Below, piece after piece: positions 9,075 through 21,190 of a stretch of 64,000 nucleotides of DNA. A model generated the notes under the pieces. The model saw only the letters and a list, made by a program, of their open reading frames with translations, did not search any database and was not told the origin of the DNA. Source of the stretch: Sciurus carolinensis (taxonomy: Eukaryota > Chordata > Mammalia > Rodentia > Sciuridae); assembly GCF_902686445.1 (NCBI RefSeq), contig NC_062232.1:18830897-18894896 (forward strand), in the 5' to 3' direction. A program made the translations under genes and the position numbers. How positions within the stretch are numbered: position 1 is the stretch's first letter; every line of letters begins with the position of its first letter.

Positions 9075-11195
9075 TTGGAAGGAAAAAAATTAAAATGATA
9101 TGTTACAAAAATGTTGTCAATTACACCACCAAACAGTTGCCCATAGAATACCAAGACCTTTCTAATAATTTCAAAGATCAATTGATTTCAAAATTTTAAA
9201 ACTGCATGTACTTCCCTGTAGGTTTAGATGAGTCATGAAATATAAGTGATACTGCCCAATTAATATTTTGGGTACATTTTGTCTCAAATGACTTATAAAT
9301 TCACAAAGAAATGGTGTCAATTAGTGGCCTAAAAATCAAATTTATGGCATAGATATTTTTTAATATTTTACATTTTTCAAAGAAGAATTTCATCTAATAA
9401 GAACAAAATTAGTTTGTATCATAACAGATGATGCTCCAGTTATGTTAGTTTCAAAAATATGGGTTTATTTAATTTTTAAACAAAAGACTGATGTTTCCCT
9501 TATTGCTTTGTTTCACCATATCATACATATTGAAAATATTTGTGCTCAGTTTTCTGAAGTGAACCTAGGGAAAGTGTCATGGATACGGTTATTAAAATTG
9601 TTCTGTACAGATGCAAATGCTATGAATCATCACCAGTTTATGGAACTGTTGACAGAAATAGAAGACAATGATCTTCTGTTCTTTGCCAATGCTTATTGGC
9701 TGAGTTGTGGAAGAGCTTTGCAAAGATTTATTGTACAGTACTTTAAAATCAAATTTAAGATATTCTTAAAGCCAAAGGAATGCTTGCCAAATATCCAATA
9801 ATCAAAGACAAAAATGGCAGTGGCATTTACATTTTTTCACTGACATCACACTGTATGAATAAACTAAACTTTTCACACTGGCTTTAAAGAGATGTAATTC
9901 ACATAATATACAATTCACCCATTCAAAAGGTACAATTCAGTGGTTTTTTTAGTATCTTTACAGAATTGTGTAGTCATCTCCACAATCTAATTTTAGAACA
10001 TTATGATCACCCCAAAGGAAACCCCATACCCTTTAGTGTTTGCTTCATATTTTCCCCCAGCTTCCCCTCTACAGAATGTGGGAGCCATGAGTTCATTTTC
10101 TTTCCCTATGAATTTACCCATTCTGGATGTTTTGTATAAATGGAATCATACAGTATGTGGTACTTTGTTATAGGTATCTTCAATTATCTTAATGTTCTTC
10201 AGGTTCATCCATGTTGTAGCATTTTTCAATGCCTCATTCCTTTTATTGCTGAATAATATTCCATTGTATGGATAGACCCATAGAATTTGTGTTGTTTCCA
10301 CTTTGGGACTATAAACATTCATGTACAAGTTTTTGTGTAGAACTATTGTCATTTATTATGTCTATTCTAAGAGTAGAATTGCTGGGAAAATATGGTAATT
10401 CTTTTTTAACTTTGTGAGGAGCTGTAAATCTCCTTTCCAAAGTGGCTGCAACATTTTACATTATTCAAGCAGTTTATGTGAGTTCCAGTTTTTCCATATC
10501 TTTGCCAAAACTGATGTTATTTGTCCTTTTAGTATAACCATCCTAGTGGGTATAAAGTGGTATCTCATTGTGACTTTAATTTGCATTCCTCTGATGCTAA
10601 AGATGTTGGAAAATGAGCTCAATTTTAAGTTGCAAGGAAAAGAAAAGTTTATTTTTAAGTCAGACAGGTATAAGAATTTAGGTTGAAATTGAAATTTTTG
10701 TAATGGAAATAACTAATAGTGACTTTTCACATTTTTCTAACATGAAAAAATATTCAGAGGATTTAAATTGTTATCAACACCATTAGGTAAGTTGACTGAT
10801 AAAAAAAACTACTGGAAAATTTTTGAAGAATTCTTTTTTATTTTGATAAGAGTTGTTTTTTAATTTGTGCAATATTCCTTTGAACTGATTAATCATACTG
10901 AGTTAATACATGATTGAGTGAATTTCCTTAACTTAGACGGATGTAGTTTTGAAATTTATGCACTTTTTATTCAAAGTCAAATGATTTCTTATAAAAACAA
11001 ACCCATTTTGTCAATGCAGATGAAATATTAAAGATAATTTTTAGCACTTTATTCAGTCATTGAAAAACTTTTACGTTTGGAACAATTTGGGTATGTAGGT
11101 CGACTTTTTAAAAACTGAAAATTATATGAAATCTAAATTCAGATCAAATATGCTCCATGAAAACTCAACCCACAAGTTGAGAAATGTAAGTTAAA
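9075..11195 (+). pseudogene. hAT (Charlie/ZBED-like) transposase fossil
   Basis: Broken frames on the plus strand spell a hAT transposase in order. At 9224-9235 LDES is followed by a stop, then NISDTAQL, matching the family's DEST...AQL block. Around 9433-9450 is TDDAPVM, like the TDGAPAM block. At about 9675-9725 is LLFFANAYWLSCGRALQRF, like the family's WLSRG region. Near 9838-9870 FFTDITLYMNKLN is cut by an L1, and NELNFKLQGK resumes at about 10611. Near 11085-11190 FGTIWVC and MKSKFRSNML match the C-terminal dimerisation region. There are several stops and frameshifts; the longest open piece is 9442-9801. It cut and pasted DNA once and is now dead. A decayed copy of a domesticated hAT gene is a less likely alternative. 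Confidence 0.8.
9880..10610 (-). mobile_element. Old L1 (L1M/HAL1-type), antisense, inside hAT fossil
   Basis: Reads as reverse-complement L1: agatgtaattcacataatat, later tggaatcatacagtatgtgg, ttcatccatgttgtagcatt, aataatattccattgtatgg and tgggtataaagtggtatctc. It separates two parts of the hAT transposase that match adjacent residues of the protein family, so it inserted after the transposon did. Confidence 0.85.
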
Positions 11196-11980
11196 ACTTG
11201 TTTCAAAATCACTATGAAAAAATATAAAATACCTCAATAATACATTTATAATATATTTTTCATTTTGATGACATTAAAATAACAATTTGACTATATTAGG
11301 TCTGATAAATTGCTATTTAAAACATTTAAATTAATTTGATTTTTTTCCTTTTCCTGTTCATAATGATTGATTTCATTGTTTAATCTATATTATCTAAGAG
11401 AACAAAATTTTGTGTATAAAAAACTCTGATAAACAAGAAGGCAGGCTTAACAAAGCTGCATTTACAAAACTGTATCTTGCCTGCTAATTTACTATTTACT
11501 TAGTCCTGGTACAGCACTAAATAGAGAAATCCTTTTGACCAATAGGAGAGGATTTCAAAACAATTTAGGTTGTGATATTTTGGTGCTTTTGAAAATTCTC
11601 AGCCATCGACATATTTCTTGATTCTCCAGAATGCCAGATCCTATTTGAAATGTATATACAATTATTGAAGCAAATCTTTGTAAGCAACTAAGGAATGTAC
11701 ATGACCAGTGTGTGTTATCATTTCCAATTGGCAACCAGCAGGATATAAATGGAGGACTGAATGAGAATAACACTTGATACAGAAAAAAATTTGAAAATTT
11801 TAGTACACAAGCAAGCTGATTGTTAAATGGAAGATTTCAAAAACAGACAGTAAAGTCTAATTCCCCTTTTATAACATTCTACAATCAAGTATATATTCTA
11901 AAATGTAGGTATATATAAAAGCATAGATGTATATGCATGTATACATATATACATATGCACATACACATATAGAATGATAC
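11196..11980. other. Unassigned AT-rich sequence
   Basis: No family recognised. It may contain the 3' non-coding end of the hAT element. A TA-rich, partly palindromic stretch lies at about 11928-11970. Confidence 0.3.
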
Positions 11981-11984
11981 ATTT

Positions 11985-12125
11985 ACACAATGTTCACAAT
12001 ATTAACAGTAGTTATCTCTGGAAAGCAAAATTACAGGTGATTCATATTTTTTTTCACTTGACTGTGTTTTATAGATTATCTACCATGAACATGTATCCCT
12101 TTTGTATTAAGAAAAAAGTCTTTCT
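11985..12125 (+). mobile_element. Old L1 3' UTR fragment
   Basis: The segments acagtagttatctctggaaa, attcatattttttttcactt and accatgaacatgtatccctt followed by an A-rich stretch match the 3' ends of old L1M-type elements. Confidence 0.5.
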
Positions 12126-12734
12126 AAATGTAATCTGAAGACCTCCTACCTAAGTAATTGAAAGTCATAATCTTCTGAACAGAGTATAACCAGAAATGGA
12201 AGAAATTACAAAGAAATAAACAATCATCATGTCCCCTCAATACACAGCATAAAAATGTAAAGGCATTCCAACAAATTAAGTCTCAGTGAGATTCTCCAGC
12301 AGTCACTTTTACTTCAGCAGAAAAGTGCTTATTTTCTCTTTGTTGCTAGCCTTACAATGCCTGGTCCCAGGCTCACTGAAGCAACATGATACCAGACTCT
12401 CACAGTTGTACCTAGGATATGGTTTTCTGTGTGGTGCAGTGTAGCAGGTAGGGTTAAGCTTTGCAAGACACTCCCTGCAGTCTCTGTTTAGGAGAACTCC
12501 TAAAAATCCCATTACCAAATTCTGAAAGTTTCCTACTGGATGCTGACCTTGCTCATTGCTCTCATTCTCTTAAAAATGCAAACGTAATGGACTTCTTTGG
12601 GGGAGTAAAATGCACAAAAAAATGCTTTAAGGTCAGGGGTGACATGTGAGATTCATTTTAAGTGTCTGGAAAATTTAGATTTCTGTGCTGAAGTATACAC
12701 TGAAGAATTTGTCCAAATGACCTTTTGGTTATAA
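12126..12734. other. Unassigned sequence
   Basis: No repeat family or coding exon identified. Short frames on both strands overlap around 12309-12650 with no recognisable domain. Confidence 0.4.
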
Positions 12735-13230
12735 AGCTGTTCTCTCTCAGCTCCAAACCCACTCTACTCTGGTCTCTGAAGCAGCAAGAGCGGGGACTTG
12801 ACCCATTATATTTCTACTTGGCCAGCCATTCCCTGTTAGACTCTACCAATAGGGGGCACAAATAAAGGCTGTATGGGGGAACAGGAAGGACTTGTTCATC
12901 CCCCATTGACTCACTATTTCTTTCAGTGCCACCCTATTAAGGTTTCTTCACCCTACCATGACATTCACTTTCTTAGAGATAGCACTATCCACTGAGATGT
13001 ACCCTTTCCTCTGAGTTACTTTTAACCATTCCAACCTCCTCCCTGTGTTCCCCACATCCTAGGGGTAATGGTAGCTTCTGGGAGCTATAACTTCTGAATT
13101 ATCTTAGTGTCCCCACTTTACCTTTTTGAATATCCAATTCCAGGTTAACAATTAATTCAATTACATTCTCTCTGTTGAAACAGCTAATGTGGTTTCTATC
13201 TTGTAATTATTTGATCTGACAGATATGGGC
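12735..13230 (+). mobile_element. Possible ancient LTR-like repeat
   Basis: A GC-richer block with actctaccaatagggggcac and, near its end, ttctctctgttgaaacagct and gtggtttctatc. It has the flavour of an old mammalian ERVL-type LTR. The subfamily is not recognised and the ends are uncertain. Confidence 0.3.
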
Positions 13231-14984
13231 AGACGATTCAGTCCCCAAAAGGCGAAGGACATATTATCAATAGGACATAGTAGGCAACTGTCTTCTATTC
13301 AACAGCTGGGCTTGTAATTAAGAAGACCAAACAAATAACTGCAACCATGGGTATCCACAACAAGTATGTATTATTTAGGGCAGCTATAACAGAGATTTTA
13401 AGAATAAGGGCCAGCTATGACTAGAGTAACCCTGCCATGTAGTTGGTTCAAGAAAACTTCAAGAAAAAATGAATTTTAGAAATGAGTGATACAATGTCCC
13501 TCAGAAGGAGGAAGGTCATTTCTGTTGTGGGGAATGGCATTTGCATAGGTTTGTATTGGAGAACAAATGAGTCACATGTACAAGGAAACTAGGACAGTGC
13601 TTTCTTCATCATCAACCTACTCCCCAGCACTTGGAATAGATCCTTGAATTTTGAAGACAACCATTAGATGTTTGCTTGATTATTGAACTCATAGACTAAG
13701 TTGACTTGTTTTATTGGTTTGGAGAGGTTGGATAATCTTGCCCTTAAAAGTCTTAAGTGTATATAGCAATTCTGAATCATAGCAGTTTCACAGTAGTAGG
13801 CCCAGCATTTTGGAAGAAGACACCTTTTTTTTTTTGTTCTGCTGCATGGTGAATAGTAGGGAGATGGATATTTGGAGACAACTAGGAGCTACTTTGCCTG
13901 AGTGCAGAAACAGCCCCTGGATCTCAGCACTAACCATGGAAATGGTAAGGAAATGGATGAAGGGGAGAATAGAAGGAAGGATCTACAATACATGGAGATC
14001 AATATAAACATAAAGGAGAAGAGGAAAGACCATCACTTGAGTGTTATGAATCTTAGGAGGAAAAATGCATAAGATCTGGGGAATTAATATGGGATATCCA
14101 AACCCAGTGTTTGGCTCGACATGTTGGTAGAATGTCTAAATGGAGATTGCATGTGGCAGGATGAGAAAATGATACTAAAAGAAGGAAGAACATTTCAGGT
14201 TGGACAGCAGATGTGTATACAACATATACACATAAATTTCAACTGAGTGAATGGATAGTCAGCACATAAAAAGAGGGGGAAAGGGGATCCCAAAAGCAGA
14301 GGAAATCAATCATCTATCTACCTAGAGGACTCATACAATATAAAATGACAAGTTATTCTGTTTGTAAACTGGGCAAAAGCAAACAAAATATGGGTTTAAA
14401 CTAAAGCTTGAAGAATTTAGATTAAATTCAATATTTGCTGACAATAAGAATGGTTATAAAATTGCTTACTCTAGACTTCTTTAGAAACAAAACTGATTTT
14501 CATATGTCTGGGGTGGTACGACTGTGGGTCTGCATAAACTTATTGGAATAAAACTTATTGTTTGAGGTTGAGCTTCTTTCCAGTCTTATGATTTCCTAGA
14601 AGGACGTTTAGTGGTTGGTTAATTCACTCAAGGTCATGTACAATGGAAGGAAAATAGAAATCAATTCACCAAGTCTGAAGTGGGTTTCATATCATATTCT
14701 ATCACCTGCAAAGAAATAATCAATTGAAGGAGTGCAACCTCTCAGATGTCTGGCGCTTTCCACTGTAATGCCCTACACAAAACTATCCCCAGTCATCTCT
14801 GACTAATCTCACTTACTGGGAGCAGCAGAAAAAGTGGGCAGTTAAGATTAAGGAGAGAGACGTCAACCAGCTTACTTTTTTTCAAAATGACTAAAACTTC
14901 AGTACTTTCTGACATTTCCAGTCAATGAAATGCAAACTTTCAACAATAATAAGAGCAAATATCTTTGAACTGTGACACTCCATA
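13231..14984. other. Unassigned sequence
   Basis: Mostly unique-looking DNA. A short MIR/L2-tail-like segment lies around 13615-13690 (cccagcacttggaatagatc). The plus frame at 13810-14007 starts beside a poly(T) run and has no recognisable domain. Confidence 0.35.
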
Positions 14985-15545
14985 TTAATCCCATAAGATT
15001 TTTCAGGCATCACTTTCTTTAATCTTCACAGTAGCTTAATGAGATACTGTTTTAGGTTGAATGGTACCTTCCCCCAAATTCATATGTAGAAGTCCTAACT
15101 CCCAGTACCTTAGTATGTGACCTTATTTGGAATTAGAATTATTGCAAATATAATTAGTTGGGATGAGTTGTATTGAAGTAGAGTGGGCCCCATATCCAAT
15201 GTGACTTGTGTCCTTATGAAAAGAATACCATGCAAAGATACAAACACACAGGCAGAACACTACATAAAGGTTGGAATATGCTGCCACACACCAAGGAACT
15301 ACCATAGTTAGGAGAGACTACTGCAACTGATCCTTCCTTAGAACCTTTAGAGAAAGTACTTCTCGCCTCCAGAATTATGAAGCAATAAATGTCTGTTGTT
15401 TAAGCTACTGCTCAGTTTGTGATACTTGGTTATGACAGCCCTGGCAAACTAATACACTGTATTATCCCTAGTTTGTGGATGAGGAAAATAAGAAATCAAT
15501 ACTTGTAACTTGGCTTCAAAACCTTGACTTGAAGAGCCTGTATGA
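14985..15545 (-). mobile_element. MIR, split by an LTR
   Basis: The left piece (14985-15047: atcttcacagtagcttaatg, agata) and the right piece (15457-15545: attatccctagtttgtggat, gaggaaaat) are adjacent parts of a reverse-complement MIR. The MLT1-type LTR sits exactly at the break. Confidence 0.65.
15048..15456 (+). mobile_element. MLT1-type LTR inside a MIR
   Basis: Starts tgttttaggttgaatggtac and ends gcaaactaataca. Internal blocks include atgtgaccttatttggaatt, agtgggccccatatccaatg and cgcctccagaattatgaagc, followed by an aataaa signal. These are the classic marks of MLT1-like MaLR LTRs. The 60-codon minus frame inside is meaningless. Confidence 0.75.
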
Positions 15546-16833
15546 TCATTCCTCCCCACCCCCAATAGTACCCATTCAATATTACAATGGTAACGAGAAA
15601 GGGTTCTAGTGGTAAGCTTATAATAATAGCAGCTCATACCTGAACATACCTTGAACTAACAAAAAAGTATTTTTTGGACACCACATACAACACAAACACA
15701 AGTCTACACCTTAACTGCTATCATCATGCTCACTTGATGAAAGCTGTAGTGTTTTGAACCCTTCACTGAGGACTTGTAAATTTCAAGTCTCAGCACCAAC
15801 ACTAACCAAGACCTTCTTGTTCACCCCAGCCTCGGTTCTCTCATATGTAAAAGGTGACAAAAACTTCCTAGAGTTGAGAATTGTGCAAAATGTAGAATAC
15901 TGCACTTTGAAAACCAAACAGTGCTGGGCAAACATAACTGCAATTTGACTGAGCTATATTTTCCCCACAGATGACGTAACAAAGTAAAAGCAATAGTGAT
16001 TATTTTGGCAGGGAACAGTGTGAATTTTTTCAATGATATCAAACATTTATAGTTTAAATATTTCTGTATTATTCCTACTTCACATACCACAGTGCATCCT
16101 TTCATTTCCAGTAAAGTTATTGTACTTACAAAGACATGGTGGCCCCACCACTATCATCTCTAACATACACACATGAAACCTAGCTTTGAGGGTCTACGTT
16201 GTGGTTCTAATTGGAAATCACTTCTACCATATTTTGTGAGAAATTAACTCAGTTTTATAGTTAAGAAAACAAAGGCTTTGTTTGGGATTCTTTGGGAAGC
16301 TGGATTTTCAGACTCCTTTTCACTGCATTCCAATGACCAGCCAGCCTAGACCTGAATTGGACCTCCCACTGCCTCACATTTTTCTGATGTTTTCTAATGC
16401 AGAGGGGAAAGCAAAGAAAACAGCCCTTTTGTTAATAAAGACAGAGGAAGTTTTCCATTTTCATTGAAGGACAAAATCCAAACAGGAGAGAGAAAAATGA
16501 GCTATTACTGGGCTTATCTTCCAAATGCACCTGTCTACGACAATCTAGGGAACGTCAAGGCTGCTGGTATTGAACTGGAAACAGAGTTCTCTTTGAGAGG
16601 CACTTTGAGATCTTGTAGTAGAGAGGAAAAAAGAATCCAGGCTGGCTTGCATTTACTTAGGAAAATACACTGAGATTGTCTTATAGGATTTATCATGGGA
16701 TCAAAATCAGGAGTACATCTTGAAAAAAGTATATAAATCACAAAAATCTTTTCTCATAAAACCATATTTCAAAATCCCTTAGCCTCATCCTCTTTCCAAC
16801 ACTGAACAATAAAATTATTATGAGAAGGGAGAA
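15546..16833. other. Unassigned sequence
   Basis: No family recognised and no convincing gene. Overlapping short frames on both strands at 15754-16105 and 16282-16741 lack recognisable domains or splice structure. Confidence 0.4.
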
Positions 16834-17066
16834 GGGGCTGGGTGCAGTGGTGCACACCTGTAATCTCAGTGGCTTGGGAGGCTGAGGAAGGAGGATCTTG
16901 AGTTCAAAGCCAGCCTCAGCAATTTAGTGAGGCCCTAAGCAGCTTAGTGAGACCCTGTCTCAAAATAAAAAAATAAAAAGGGTTGGGAATGTGGCTCAGT
17001 GGCTCAGTGTGGCCTGGTTTCAATCCCTGATACCAAAAGAAAAAAAAAGAAAAAGAAACAGAAAAG
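16834..17066 (+). mobile_element. B1-dID SINE
   Basis: Nearly complete: ggggctgggtgcagtggtgc, the B1 core, a linker of caaaataaaa type, the ID half ggttgggaatgtggctcagt (with ggctcagt repeated) to ttcaatccctgatacc, and an A-rich (aaaga) tail. Confidence 0.9.
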
Positions 17067-17960
17067 GGTCAACTTATTGACTACCCCCTAATTCAGAGAT
17101 TCTTATTCCCTGAGACCTCTTCTTATCTTCTGCTCATGAGCTTTTGATACTCAACAACATTTAGGACCCAAAACATGCCCAGCACATAAGTAGGAAGGAT
17201 CTGGGTACAATTCAAGATTTTGACACTAAAGATTCCATACCCATCCTTCTCCATGAGCATATTGAACATTGATATATTAAACACCACCTGGAATTTATAC
17301 TAACAGTGAAATAGTAGAGGGAGATAAAAGCAAAAGAGTAAGTTTTCCAGAATATAACTTTTAACTTGTGTCTCAATAAAGTCAATACCCTAACAAATAA
17401 GTCCTAACATTTGAATGGTTTAGCATCCACAAATTTAGTTCTCATTGACATGGAAGTCCAACAATGTTGTCCCTACTAAGCATAGTGGGTACTACTCCAT
17501 GCAGTCACTCAGGAACCAGGTTTACATAGACCCTGACATCTTTTGCATATGGCTTTTAAGGTTCCCCTGAATGACAACATCCAGTTAGCAGACAAGGAAA
17601 GAAAAAGAAAGGGAGTCATGCTTGAGAGGTTTTAATGATCAGGCCTGGTAAAGAAACATATATTCCAATGATTTGAAATCATCACATAGCAACCCCTAAC
17701 TGCAAAGGAGGATAGAAAATTAGTATTTGTGCTCAAAATAGTAAAACTAAATAGTAGGAGGGAGGGAGAGAAAGAGACAGAAATGGAAGGAGAAAAAACA
17801 ACAAAGCACTTGTTTAAGCAGCAGTTTGTACCATAATTGACAAAAAGTTGCAAGATGATAGACATGTATCTAATCCAGGAAAGCAAGATGGAAAGAAAAT
17901 TAACCATTGCACACCAACTCAAAATCCCTACTCCTGAAATAGAGTTTAAAATAGCACTCC
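17067..17960. other. Unassigned sequence
   Basis: No repeat or gene recognised. A purine-rich patch at about 17755-17800 explains the 96-codon minus frame. Confidence 0.35.
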
Positions 17961-18430
17961 TGTATCAGTTATCTATTGCTGTATGACATACTACCCCACA
18001 CCTAGCTTAAAACGACATTCATTTATTATTATAGCTCACATGATAATGGTAGACCAAGGATCATCTGACCACTGCTGGGCTTACTCATATGTGCAGGTTA
18101 GCTGGTTTGTTGATATGTCTGCAGGCCCACTGAAAACTCTGCTATAGGATTCATTAGGCCAAGCAACTTAGGGGGCAGCCCTTGTCCACATGCATCTCAT
18201 CTACTTTCTGACACCTGCAATATGACCTGAATATGTCTTTCTAACAGTCATGGCAGAGGTGCAAGAGAGTTATCAGAATCGCACAAAGCCTCCAGTGGCC
18301 CAAACTCAGAACTACTGCACTAGCATTACAACATCATTCCATTGACCAAAGAAACTTGCACAGAGATTTAAAGGGTAGGGAAGTAGACTCTGCCTCTTTA
18401 ATGGGAGGAATAGTAAAGGTGCAGAGCAAA
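17961..18430. mobile_element. Ancient interspersed repeat, same family as 2288-2740
   Basis: Begins tgtatcagttatctattgct and continues cttaaaacgacattcattta, then ccattgaccaaagaaacttg near the end. The same order of motifs occurs at 2288-2740. It is LTR- or MER-like and old; I do not name a subfamily. Confidence 0.4.
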
Positions 18431-18838
18431 GGACATGGGTACAGAAAGGAGTAAAGAATGGGGTCATCAATATAATACATCCTATCTCCCTATTCTAACT
18501 GAAGCTACTCAGAGATGATTTCAGAGGAAGCATTGATGGTTATATTTCTGATGAGAATGAATTAATTGACTTTTCATCACCTCCAACATGTGGTCACCAC
18601 AGTAGACATGCAAACAGGAAAACAACATTGACTGGTGGGAAGTCAAAGCTGCCTACCTATTGGCAAGCATTAGTCATCCGTACTAACAGAAATGATTTTG
18701 CTGGTTCAGTTCTAATTAGAAAAGGACATTTGAAATGTAGGCTTACTTTTAACCACCCACAACTTAAAGGAAAGGTTTTCTTTTATGAGATCAAAGTTTC
18801 CATAACCAATTGCCTCTACCAGGGTGGGGGTGTGACAG
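18431..18838. other. Unassigned sequence
   Basis: No repeat family recognised. A 71-codon plus frame runs into the following LTR and is not credible as a gene. Confidence 0.35.
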
Positions 18839-19278
18839 TGTGATGGTTTATTTTGTGTCAAATAAACTAGGCCACAAAGTGCTCAGACATTTGGTCAAAT
18901 ATTGCTCTGGATATGTCTGTGAGGGTGTTTCTGGATGAGATTAATGTCTGAATCAATAGGCTTCATAAAGCAGATTGTTCTCCCAATGTGGGTGGGCCTC
19001 ATTCAATTAAGTGAAGACCTGAATAGAACAGAAAAGGTGGCATAACAGGGAACTCCTCCTGTCTGACTATTTGAGCTATATTGGTCTTTCCCTGCCTTTG
19101 GAGTCAAACTGAAAAATCAGCTGCCATCTTTTGACTGGAACTTATACCATTGACTCTTTTGGATCTCCAGTTGCTGATCACATATCTTAAGGCATCTCAG
19201 TCTCCATAGTCAATTCCTTATAATCAACCAATCAATCATCTATTGATTCTGTTTCTCTGGCAACCTCTGACTAGTACA
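18839..19278 (+). mobile_element. MLT2-like ERVL LTR
   Basis: A full-length-looking LTR from tgtgatggtttattttgtgt to cctctgactagtaca. Internal blocks include aatgtgggtgggcctcattc, gacctgaatagaacag and tattgattctgtttctctgg. This is the layout of MLT2-type LTRs of ERVL. The 5-bp flanks (gacag and agtgg) no longer match. Confidence 0.7.
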
Positions 19279-19964
19279 AGTGGCAAGGGGTAAGATTTAA
19301 TTACAGCTTAAGCAGCCTCTAAAAGGTGCTCAGGAAATTTAAACCATGCCCACAGAAAGTAAAGCTCCAGTTTGTTTTTCCCACTTGTCTAGCTTCAAAA
19401 CACCAGCGGCTATTAACATTGATCTGTCCAGACTGCATTTATAAAGATCTGTAAACCCATCAGAGGGGAAATTAAATTAGACTGTAATTCTGCAGTACTC
19501 TAAAGAACATTAGCTTGCAAGAACACTCAGGAGGGCCAATTAGAACCATCATGGCTTATCTAGCCATGGAATACAAACATGTTCTCTCTCCTTCCACAAG
19601 ACTTAAAGTGCTACTTGGGTAGTGCCTGTCTCATTTGGAGGGTTATTGCTGCTTGTGTCTAGAGGTACTGATCACACATCAAGATTAAGAAATGCCTAAA
19701 GTAATCCTGTTAGTAGGACTGGATGGGGGAATAAAACCAGCTCAGTGATGCAGCTAGGATTAATGTCAGAGAACTGGTGTTATGAACTATAATGGGGAGG
19801 AAGAGCTGAATTCTGCCAATGGCCATTGAGAGAAGGAAAATAAGCAATACAAAAGCAGTAAGGCCAATAACTCTCAAAAGAAGGAGGAACCCTCTTTAGC
19901 TAGCTCAACTCCAGGACTAGTTTCTAAAACTCCAGGTTAGACAAGGAAATGGACATTAACCTGT
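19279..19964. other. Unassigned sequence
   Basis: No repeat or exon recognised. Confidence 0.35.
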
Positions 19965-20125
19965 CCTGTTTTATTTCATCTATGTAACATCCCTCCCTAT
20001 TTTACAAATAAGTAAACTAACAGAGAGGTTAGGGAAGTGCCCAAACTTACATCAGTAGAAAGGTGAGGAATCCTCTGGGATTCTAGTCCACATCAGTCTG
20101 CATCCAAAGCCCATTTCTTTCTGTG
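19965..20125 (-). mobile_element. MIR fragment
   Basis: Segments attttacaaataagtaaact, aacagagaggttagggaagt and tctgggattctagtccacat fit a reverse-complement MIR core. Confidence 0.55.
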
Positions 20126-20650
20126 ACATCACATCTATGTGTTTAAGGAAATGAGTGAGATAAACAGTAAGTAGAAAGGGCTTAGAGCACACACAGGATT
20201 GAGATTCCTGCATTGAATGAAGGAAAAAGAAGCTTAATTAAAATAAGGGCATGTCAACAAAAGGTGAAGGCAAGTTTGTGCCTGGTCATAACTAAAAAGT
20301 GCCTCACCAGAGCCACATCCCAGGTTGGTCTCCACTGGGAAGCACAGGTCAGAGATCAGCAGCTGATCAGGCTGATGAGGAAACACATTGAATCTGGAAG
20401 AAATCACTAAGGATAATGGTAGAGAGAACTGGGAAATAGGAAGTGACATAGCAGATTGGGATTGACAAAGTTTGGGGTGATAGTCTGGGATAGCCTCCAG
20501 AAAGATTTAACTTCTACTCCATTGTCCCCCAGAAACAAGTTGACCACAGACATACTAACATCTAAATTCAGACCGAGTTCCCAAGACTCATCTCCTATCT
20601 TTCTGGAATGTGAACAAATCTCTTTGACCTCATGCTTTAATTAGACAAGA
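20126..20650. other. Unassigned sequence
   Basis: No repeat or exon recognised. Short frames overlap on both strands. Confidence 0.35.
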
Positions 20651-20759
20651 CAGGACTATTTGTTTTGGAAAATGTCAAATCTTAAAGCCTATTTATCCAT
20701 CTATCACAAATCTCATACTCCTGTCCTCATTCCCAACTTTAGCTATAACAATGATTTAG

Positions 20760-21190
20760 AATGCAGCTGCAATTACTTCTTATGGTAAACTCTGTGATAC
20801 TTCACCCAGGTCCTCCTTCAAGGAAATACCCTCCTTTGGTTGGCAACAATGTTAGGGCCTACTTCACAGGAGGAGAACCTCCTTTCCTGAGTTCATGCTC
20901 CTTCCTGCAATGGCCTATATCCAATGATGAATCAGTGCCAGAATACTAAGGCTTGGCTATCTTTGATCAAACTGGGACAACTATGAAGGATGCTGTATCC
21001 TCCAGTACTGCCTATGGAATTGGCTACAACTACACTTGGGCCTGTATTATGGTTGCCCTCTCTTTACCTACTTCTGCTTCCTTTCTTTCTCTTCCACAGG
21101 TGTTGATTTCATGGTCACTTTTTAATAAACATACTGCTCACTAAGCTCCATCTCAGGGTCTGCTTCTTCGGAAGCCTAATCTGTGACACT
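20760..21190 (+). mobile_element. Possible old LTR-like repeat
   Basis: A block that ends with taataaacatactgctcact, a polyadenylation signal, then ctcagggtctgcttcttcgg and cctaatctgtgaca. This resembles the R/U5 end of old mammalian LTRs. Similar ends occur at about 23845 and 61910. Its 5' limit is unclear and the family is not named. Confidence 0.35.

Noticed and set aside
9442..9801. 119-residue open frame as a host gene
   Set aside because: It is one open segment of the hAT transposase fossil; the blocks before and after it are in other frames with stops.
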